Positions 57,263 through 64,000 of a stretch of 64,000 nucleotides of DNA are shown here, in pieces; positions within the stretch are counted from its first letter, which is position 1; every line of letters begins with the position of its first letter. Below the pieces are notes generated by a model. That model searched no databases. It was given only the letters and a program-made list of their open reading frames with translations, and was not told where the DNA came from. This DNA is from Nitrosomonadaceae bacterium (GTDB lineage: Bacteria; Pseudomonadota; Gammaproteobacteria; Burkholderiales; Nitrosomonadaceae), in contig BJGV01000004.1 in the NCBI GenBank assembly GCA_014190895.1, forward strand, positions 26,061 to 90,060, read 5' to 3'. The position numbers and the translations under genes are program-made.

Positions 57263-57778
57263 TCATTGAAAATTTTTCTGAAGATCTGTAACCCTAGGTG
57301 TGCGGGGTTTTATGCTCTTAGACACCGCTTCTTTTGATAAAAATCCTTGATGCACTGTCATATAATCACTAATTCGAGCAGACACAGGAATACCGGTCAC
57401 AGCAGGAGTGCTCTCTACAGAAGCTTGCAGGGCTATTTGGTCAGCAGGGGTCGTATCCAATAGACCCGTGGGCTGACTGACCCACCCTATTACAATCCCC
57501 ACCAACATTGAAGCCGCAATTGAGAATATAGGCATATTATCTCGTCTTTTAAATGAAGAGTGCAATGCTGTGACATTTGACTCTAATGCTAGCCTCTCAT
57601 TAGCATTAGATGTAACATTATTAGACACCGTTGCCGATTGTCGCAAAATGTCTCCGATCAAGTGATAAGTTGCCCACTCTTCACGTAGTGCATGATCTTC
57701 ATTAATTTCAGAAATTGTTTTAACAACATCTTCATCATCTAATTCACCGTCCATTAGTGCCGATATTCTATCTTTCAT
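57263..57778 (-). CDS. rseA: RseA/MucA anti-sigma-E factor
   Basis: MKDRISALMDGELDDEDVVKTISEINEDHALREEWATYHLIGDILR. Confidence 0.92.
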   Translation of the reverse strand: MKDRISALMDGELDDEDVVKTISEINEDHALREEWATYHLIGDILRQSATVSNNVTSNANERLALESNVTALHSSFKRRDNMPIFSIAASMLVGIVIGWVSQPTGLLDTTPADQIALQASVESTPAVTGIPVSARISDYMTVHQGFLSKEAVSKSIKPRTPRVTDLQKNFQ

Positions 57779-57788
57779 CTTCCGTTCC

Positions 57789-58376
57789 TTATTTATCTGC
57801 CAAAATAGGCCCTAACTCGCTTAATATTAAATCACGAGCGCGAAATATTCGTGATCTTACTGTACCTATTGGACAACTCATTACATTTGCAATTTCTTCA
57901 TAACTCAACCCCTCTATTTCCCTCAGGGTAATTGTTGTATACAATTCTTTAGGTAGATTTTCTAAGGCTCGCTTAATTGTCTGAGCAAGCTGTTTGTTTA
58001 TCAACTCACGTTCAGGCGTTTTCCAATCCTGGAAGAGATTATTTGTTTCAAGGCCCTCAGAATCACTAATATCATACGTTATATTTCTATCAATGACTTC
58101 TCGTCCGCGAATTGTTAAAAAGTTTTTGGCTGTATTAACACCTACTCGGTATAACCAAGTATAAAAAGCACTTTCGCCACGAAAAGAAGATAGCGCTAAG
58201 TAAGCTTTGATAAAAGTTTCTTGTGCAACATCTTCGACCTCAGTACTGTCACGAATAAATCGTGACAGTACACGTATTAGTCTTCCCCGGTACTTAATTA
58301 CCAGTAAATCAAACGCTTTTTTATCTCCGTATTGCGCAAGTTCAACTAATTTTTGATCAATTTTTCGATCATTCAT
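57789..58376 (-). CDS. rpoE: RNA polymerase sigma factor RpoE/AlgU
   Basis: ECF sigma regions 2 and 4; VEDVAQETFIKAYLALSSFRGESAFYTWLYRVGVNTAKN. Confidence 0.95.
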   Translation of the reverse strand: MNDRKIDQKLVELAQYGDKKAFDLLVIKYRGRLIRVLSRFIRDSTEVEDVAQETFIKAYLALSSFRGESAFYTWLYRVGVNTAKNFLTIRGREVIDRNITYDISDSEGLETNNLFQDWKTPERELINKQLAQTIKRALENLPKELYTTITLREIEGLSYEEIANVMSCPIGTVRSRIFRARDLILSELGPILADK

Positions 58377-58640
58377 TCCTTAAATATAGTCCTTTATACT
58401 CAATGTTATCAATTCATCATTGTAAACATGATAACTTAAATATAGTCTCTATTTAAGAATCTATTCTCGGGCTCACTACAATTTTTTGGATGTATTGTAC
58501 TAATGACAATAAGCACCTGATATTAGTTCATGTTGTAATGAAATTATTCTCAATGCACTTAGCACTTAAGTGTATAAAGTAGCTTTACTGTTACAATTTT
58601 TAACTAGCCATTAACAAGAACAAAATTAACTGGGCTCCAA

Positions 58641-60233
58641 ATGCAAAACTCTTATTTTGATACCCTGATCATTGGTGGTGGTCTTGCTGGTCTTACACTA
58701 GCGCTGAACCTTGCTCAAAGTAAAAAAGTTGCGCTGATCACGAAACAAACTCTACTTGATAGTGCCAGTAGATGGGCCCAGGGAGGCATTGCTGCGACGT
58801 TGTCAAAAAACGACTCCCCTGAGGCTCATATTCAAGACACTCTTAATGCTGGTGCGGGTTTATGTGACAAGAAGATCGCTCGCTACGTGGTAGAAAATGG
58901 TCCGCAAGCTATCCAATGGCTCATTTCACAAGGAGTCCCTTTCACCCGAGATCAGGGTGACGAAACCGGTTATCATTTAACAAAAGAAGGTGGTCATAGC
59001 GCGCACCGAGTAATTCACGCAGCGGATGCTACTGGACAAGCGGTGCAACTGACTCTGAGCGAAAAGATCCGCGCTCATACTAATATCACTGTACTTGAAC
59101 AACATATTGCCATTGATCTTATAACCACCAAGAAGCTTGGTCATATTAACCATGCTGATGATAATAATTATTGCTATGGTGTTTATGCGCTAGACAGTAT
59201 GTCAAACAAGATTAAAACAATTGCCGCGCACAACACAGTGTTAGCAACTGGCGGTGCCGGAAAAGTTTATTTGTATACTACTAACCCTGACACAGCTACT
59301 GGTGATGGCATTGCCATGGGTTGGCGTGCAGGATGCAGTATTGCCAATATGGAATTCATTCAGTTTCACCCTACTTGCCTTTATCACCCTTACGCCAAAT
59401 CGTTTCTAATTACCGAGGCAATGCGTGGCGAAGGAGGCTTATTAAAACTTCCTGACGGCACTCGCTTTATGCCTAAGTACGACAAACGTGCCGAGCTTGC
59501 ATCGCGTGATATCGTTGCTCGCGCCATTGATTCTGAAATGAAGAAATATGGTCTTGATTGTGTATATCTGGATATCTCTCATAAACCAGCTAATTTTCTC
59601 AAAGAACGTTTCCCTAATATTTATAAACGTTGTTTGGATTTGGGTATAGATATAACCACACAGCCTATACCAGTAGTTCCAGCTGCTCATTATACTTGTG
59701 GTGGCATTGTCACTAATTCGAATGGCCAGACAGATCTAAAAAATCTCTATGCCATAGGTGAAACTGCTCACACAGGACTTCACGGTGCCAATCGATTAGC
59801 GAGCAACTCATTACTAGAGTGTCTAGTGTTTGGGCAAGCTGCAGCTAGAGACATTCTTAATCAGTCGCCAAAGTCTACTATAAAATTACCGCTGTGGGAT
59901 GCAAGTCGCGTGACCGATGCTGATGAAGAAATTATTATCTCTCATAACTGGGATGAACTACGTCGATTCATGTGGAGTTATGTGGGTATTGTCAGAACCA
60001 CTAAACGTTTACAGCGAGCACAGCACCGTATTCAACTATTGCGTGAAGAAATAAATGAATACTATGCTAATTTCCGAGTTACCAGTGATTTATTAGAGCT
60101 GCGCAATCTCGTGGATACCGCTAATCTGATTGTACAAAGTGCCGTATTACGACACGAAAGCCGCGGCTTACATTTTAGTCGCGACTATCCAGATATTCTG
60201 CCGCAAGCAGAAAATACGATACTAAAAAAATAA
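58641..60233 (+). CDS. nadB: L-aspartate oxidase
   Basis: FDTLIIGGGLAGLTLALNLAQ; GLHGANRLASNSLLECLVFG. Confidence 0.96.
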   Translation: MQNSYFDTLIIGGGLAGLTLALNLAQSKKVALITKQTLLDSASRWAQGGIAATLSKNDSPEAHIQDTLNAGAGLCDKKIARYVVENGPQAIQWLISQGVPFTRDQGDETGYHLTKEGGHSAHRVIHAADATGQAVQLTLSEKIRAHTNITVLEQHIAIDLITTKKLGHINHADDNNYCYGVYALDSMSNKIKTIAAHNTVLATGGAGKVYLYTTNPDTATGDGIAMGWRAGCSIANMEFIQFHPTCLYHPYAKSFLITEAMRGEGGLLKLPDGTRFMPKYDKRAELASRDIVARAIDSEMKKYGLDCVYLDISHKPANFLKERFPNIYKRCLDLGIDITTQPIPVVPAAHYTCGGIVTNSNGQTDLKNLYAIGETAHTGLHGANRLASNSLLECLVFGQAAARDILNQSPKSTIKLPLWDASRVTDADEEIIISHNWDELRRFMWSYVGIVRTTKRLQRAQHRIQLLREEINEYYANFRVTSDLLELRNLVDTANLIVQSAVLRHESRGLHFSRDYPDILPQAENTILKK

Positions 60234-60343
60234 TTCCTTAATTTAGACTCTCCTGCCTCTGCCGCAGAGCAATGTTTATAACCATCTCTATTGTATAGAT
60301 TGGTTGTATAATCAATTCCCCACAAAAATCATATATTTTCCGT

Positions 60344-61378
60344 ATGAACTCTGCTTGGAAGATTTACTTACAAAATTGTAATGCAATCATTGAGAATGAT
60401 TGCATTACCCACTATGGTAACGCCGCAATTGAACTTGAAACTACCAAATATAGTACAGCTCTGGTTGACTTGTCACACCTTGGCTTGATTTATTTTTCTG
60501 GTGAAGATGCCGAATCTTTTCTACAGGGTCAATTGAGCTGTGACGTTAAAAAAATTCACCCTTATTTAGCGCAATATGGTAGTTACTGCACTCCAAAAGG
60601 TAGAATACTAGCGAGTTTTTTAATGTGGCACGACGGAATCAATTACGTTATGCAGATACCTGCAACGTTATGCGCTAATGTAAAAAAATACTTATCAAAG
60701 TTTGTGTTACGTTCTAAAGTACAGTTAATTGATAACAGTGAAACACTGGTGCGTATTGGGATTTCTGGAAATAAAGCTAGAAAGCTTATGGAAGAAATTC
60801 TAGGCACGATTCCGGATTCTCACCTCGGCATCATACATAATGAACAAGAAAGTATTCTTCGTCTAGGACAAGACCGTTTTGAAATCATTGCAAAGCCGGA
60901 GAAAGCTCCTAAATTATGGGAATATTTAAGTAGCGTTGCTGTACCTGTGGGTTCTCCCTATTGGGACTGGCTAGAAATAAGAGCCGGTATTCCTGTTATT
61001 ACACCCGCAACTCAGGAACAATTTATACCGCAAATGGTAAATTTAGAAATGATTGGTGGGGTGAGTTTTCAGAAAGGTTGTTACTCAGGACAGGAGATCA
61101 TCTCTCGAACCCAGTATCTAGGCAAGATAAAGCGCCGCATGTATCTTGGGAATATTCATTCAAACACACCTATTGCGGCTGGAGATGAGCTCTACAGTGC
61201 TGAAATAGAAGATCAGCCAAGTGGAATAATAGTAAATGCGGCGCCTTCTCCTGATGGGGGATTTGACGTGCTGGCAGTGCTGCAAATTAGTAGTGTTGTA
61301 GCTGGGAAAGTGTACTGGAAAACTCTCGATGGTCCACAGTTAGAGATCATACCGTTACCTTATTCGTTTAATCACTAA
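60344..61378 (+). CDS. ygfZ: YgfZ-like tRNA-modifying / folate-binding protein
   Basis: FLQGQLSCDVKKI; FQKGCYSGQEIISRTQYLGKIKRRMYL. Confidence 0.94.
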   Translation: MNSAWKIYLQNCNAIIENDCITHYGNAAIELETTKYSTALVDLSHLGLIYFSGEDAESFLQGQLSCDVKKIHPYLAQYGSYCTPKGRILASFLMWHDGINYVMQIPATLCANVKKYLSKFVLRSKVQLIDNSETLVRIGISGNKARKLMEEILGTIPDSHLGIIHNEQESILRLGQDRFEIIAKPEKAPKLWEYLSSVAVPVGSPYWDWLEIRAGIPVITPATQEQFIPQMVNLEMIGGVSFQKGCYSGQEIISRTQYLGKIKRRMYLGNIHSNTPIAAGDELYSAEIEDQPSGIIVNAAPSPDGGFDVLAVLQISSVVAGKVYWKTLDGPQLEIIPLPYSFNH

Positions 61379-61449
61379 AGAGTCAAAGGGTGAATGGCGT
61401 TCCATTAATTATTACTGGAAAGGTAGCATCGATTAACTCAAATCATTTT

Positions 61450-63423
61450 TTATCTCGAATGCCTTGTCTCCATTGACTCATTTCTTAGTAAAAAAGATTG
61501 AACTTCACACAAATCTCGTGTGCGTCTCATTGGCGGCAGACTACGCCATATTTTTTTTCCATAGGATTTCGTAATAAGACGTGGATCGCAAATCATTACT
61601 ACACCACGATCGGCCTTATCACGAATTAATCGCCCAACACCCTGCTTAAGATTAATAATAGCTCGCGGCAGTTGATACTCCATAAAGGCATTGCGCCCCT
61701 CTTTATTTATTTTATCGATACGCGCAGAGAGTACAGGGTCATCAGGTGACGCAAACGGTAGTTTATCTATCACCACTAAAGACAACGCTTCGCCACGTAC
61801 ATCCACCCCCTCCCAAAAAGACTGACTGCCCACTAGAACTGCATTATCCATCCGACGAAAACGTTCTAACATATCGGAACGCGATCCTTGACCCTGTAAC
61901 AATATAGGGTACCCAAGTTTTTCCCGTTTAAATGCTTCCGATAATAAATCATATATTTGTTGCATTGCTCGCAAACTAGTACACAGAAAAAATGCACGAC
62001 CACGGCTAGCCATCAGCACAGGTAATGAGGCGTTTACCACGTCTTTGGTATACTGATGGCTAGCGGGCTCAGGTAAGCCAATTGGTACGTAAAGTAAGGC
62101 CTGGTTAGAGAAATCAAAAGGACTTTCCCAGTGAGCCAATTGAGGCATATTAGACCCCATATTCAAGCCCATTTCGCCGTTAAAATGTGAGAAATTTCCT
62201 TCCACTGACAATGTTGCAGAAGTAAATATCCATGCACGCGGAGAAATGTTTAACTGTTTATTAAATATCTCTGCGATAGACAGAGGTGTTGCATTCAATT
62301 GTAAAGTATGACTAAACACTTCTATCCAACGTACAAATTCTTCTGCTCCCTCCTGATTTTTCCAACTCTGTATATCGGCAGTTAATTCACATGCTCGTTG
62401 CCGGCAATTTTCCAGTCCCTCTGAACGTCCCGCTTGTTCCTGTAATAGATAAATTAACGCATTAAGTTTTCTAAGTAAATCATCCAACGCACTACTAAAC
62501 TGTGAGTTTCGCATTACAACAGGTAAAGACAATCGAGCATTCTCAGCTTTAACTGTTAGACGTAAATCAAGCACCGTTCTTTCCATGGCCGCAGAGGTTT
62601 CCGATAATACAGGGGAGTCTTTGGCGTTTAAGAAACTTTCGGTCTCCACATCGCGTGCAAGTTCTAGTAACTGACCAGTGCTTACTGACTTACCAAAAAA
62701 CAAACTAGCGGTCTCTGGCAATTGATGAGCTTCATCAAAAATCACCGTATTACAAGCAGGTAAAAGTTCCGATAGACCTTCGTCACGCAATAGTACATCG
62801 GCAAAAAATAAATGGTGATTGACAACAACTACATCTGCTATGAGCGCTTGTTTGCGAGCTTCCATGACGAAACACTCTTTATAATTGGGGCATTCTGTAC
62901 CAAGACAATTCTCGCGAGTAGAAGTCACTTTCTGCCAAATTGCAGCATTCTCTGGTATTTCGCTTAAACTACTTTTATCCCCACTCTTGCTAATACTAGA
63001 AAAACTTGCAATCAATTTCAAATACCCAACTTCATCGCGATTTGTAAAGCTAATGTGCTCATCTTCTAGGGTACGTTTCAAGTGATGATGGCACACATAA
63101 TTAGCGCGGCCTTTCAGTAGTGCTATTGTAACTGGAACCTTAAGAGCTAAACGCACCGCAGGGATATCACGGTTAAACAACTGATCTTGTAAAGTTTTCG
63201 TTCCGGTAGAAAGAATTACTTTGCCACCAGCTAATAAGGCAGGAACCAGATAAGCAAAAGTTTTACCAGTACCAGTGCCTGCCTCTGCTACCAGAATACG
63301 ACTCTCAGTTATGGCATCGGCTATTGTCTGGGCCATTTCCAGTTGCTGAGCTCGTGCACAATAATTAGATATAGAACGAGCGAGCACACCATCATCAGAG
63401 AAGTAAGATTTCAGATCTATCAT
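61450..63423 (-). CDS. DinG/YoaA-family ATP-dependent helicase
   Basis: EAGTGTGKTFAYLVPALL; CLGTECPNYKECF Fe-S cysteines; DEAH; GVGRLIR. Confidence 0.94.
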   Translation of the reverse strand: MIDLKSYFSDDGVLARSISNYCARAQQLEMAQTIADAITESRILVAEAGTGTGKTFAYLVPALLAGGKVILSTGTKTLQDQLFNRDIPAVRLALKVPVTIALLKGRANYVCHHHLKRTLEDEHISFTNRDEVGYLKLIASFSSISKSGDKSSLSEIPENAAIWQKVTSTRENCLGTECPNYKECFVMEARKQALIADVVVVNHHLFFADVLLRDEGLSELLPACNTVIFDEAHQLPETASLFFGKSVSTGQLLELARDVETESFLNAKDSPVLSETSAAMERTVLDLRLTVKAENARLSLPVVMRNSQFSSALDDLLRKLNALIYLLQEQAGRSEGLENCRQRACELTADIQSWKNQEGAEEFVRWIEVFSHTLQLNATPLSIAEIFNKQLNISPRAWIFTSATLSVEGNFSHFNGEMGLNMGSNMPQLAHWESPFDFSNQALLYVPIGLPEPASHQYTKDVVNASLPVLMASRGRAFFLCTSLRAMQQIYDLLSEAFKREKLGYPILLQGQGSRSDMLERFRRMDNAVLVGSQSFWEGVDVRGEALSLVVIDKLPFASPDDPVLSARIDKINKEGRNAFMEYQLPRAIINLKQGVGRLIRDKADRGVVMICDPRLITKSYGKKIWRSLPPMRRTRDLCEVQSFLLRNESMETRHSR

Positions 63424-63753
63424 AAAAAAATAACCAGTGGAAGTGTCGTTATAGCGTAATGTTTTGGATAACTTAACCTTACAATAAGAACGCAGGTATC
63501 AGTTGCCATTTTTTTCAAGCTCCCCAATCTCCAATTATAACTATGTTCAGTCTCTCGCTATGTCTATGTTATTGATTAAACTCTAAAGTTAATAATGTCT
63601 CTCCAAGATCTCTCTCCACGTGTAATTTGATTTACTAAATTCAAAAAAATAATCAAGAGGCTAATAAATGTTCCTTATTTTTATTAAATCAGTAGAGTCT
63701 TATTCTTGTAATTATAAGTAGTTTAAAAATATAGCCATTAGCGGACAAATGAC

Positions 63754-63782
63754 TTGACTCAAAGTACTTTTCTCAGATAATC
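63754..63782 (+). promoter_or_regulatory. Predicted sigma70 promoter of amoC
   Basis: TTGACT - 16 nt - GATAAT; predicted start ~100 nt upstream of amoC ATG. Confidence 0.6.
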
Positions 63783-63891
63783 TGCCTAGACAGATGGTCA
63801 GTTAAGGCCACAGGAGCATTCTAAGAAAGCTTTTCAGATACAAATCAGTAACGAAATCGTTGTTCACAATAATGGAATAGGGGGTATAAGA

Positions 63892-64000
63892 ATGGCAACA
63901 ACACTAGGATCAGCTGGCGCAGCTCGCATGGGCTCAGGCGACGGTGATATGTCGCTGTGGTATGACTCAAAATGGTACAAATTTGGTATGGCACTTATGT
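63892..64000 (+). CDS. amoC: Ammonia monooxygenase subunit C, 3'-truncated by window edge (not in ORF track)
   Basis: ATG then [35 protein letters not shown], highly characteristic AmoC N-terminus of beta-AOB; SD-like ataggggg upstream. Confidence 0.9.
   Translation, partial: MATTLGSAGAARMGSGDGDMSLWYDSKWYKFGMALM

Overview
AT-rich betaproteobacterial chromosomal segment, most likely from an ammonia-oxidising Nitrosomonadaceae. The last ~110 nt encode the start of an AmoC-like protein ([36 protein letters not shown]...) that is missing from the ORF track. Most of the window is ordinary housekeeping content: purE/purK/purC, tauE-like, zapA/zapB-like, btuB-like, tolC, pcm, thiC, uppP, glnA, rlmD, cysM, phoBR, uvrA, ssb, ybbAP/tesA, desaturase, rpmG/rpmB, coaBC, dut, ffh, ypjD/corC-like, coaE/zapD/yacG, argJ, and a nagZ-acpS-pdxJ-recO-era-rnc-lepB-lepA-grx-degQ-rseB-rseA-rpoE block, followed by nadB, ygfZ and dinG-like. 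Cobalamin and TPP riboswitches are recognisable. Main points for a second look: (1) a GC-rich, compositionally foreign purE-purK at the left edge, followed by an IS3-family transposase remnant and the C-terminal stump of a second, AT-rich purE just before purC; (2) era has no ATG/GTG/TTG start upstream of its G1 motif and appears to start at AUU; (3) a full-length MsbA-like ABC exporter whose nucleotide-binding motifs are degenerate (Walker A, signature, D-loop, H-loop); (4) long perfect inverted repeats inside the ygfZ and rpoE coding sequences and in the intergenic region beside comEA; (5) divergent ybbA/tesA start codons sharing one CATG; (6) the amoC leader. No CRISPR array, tRNA, rRNA, prophage or clearly new multi-gene system was seen.
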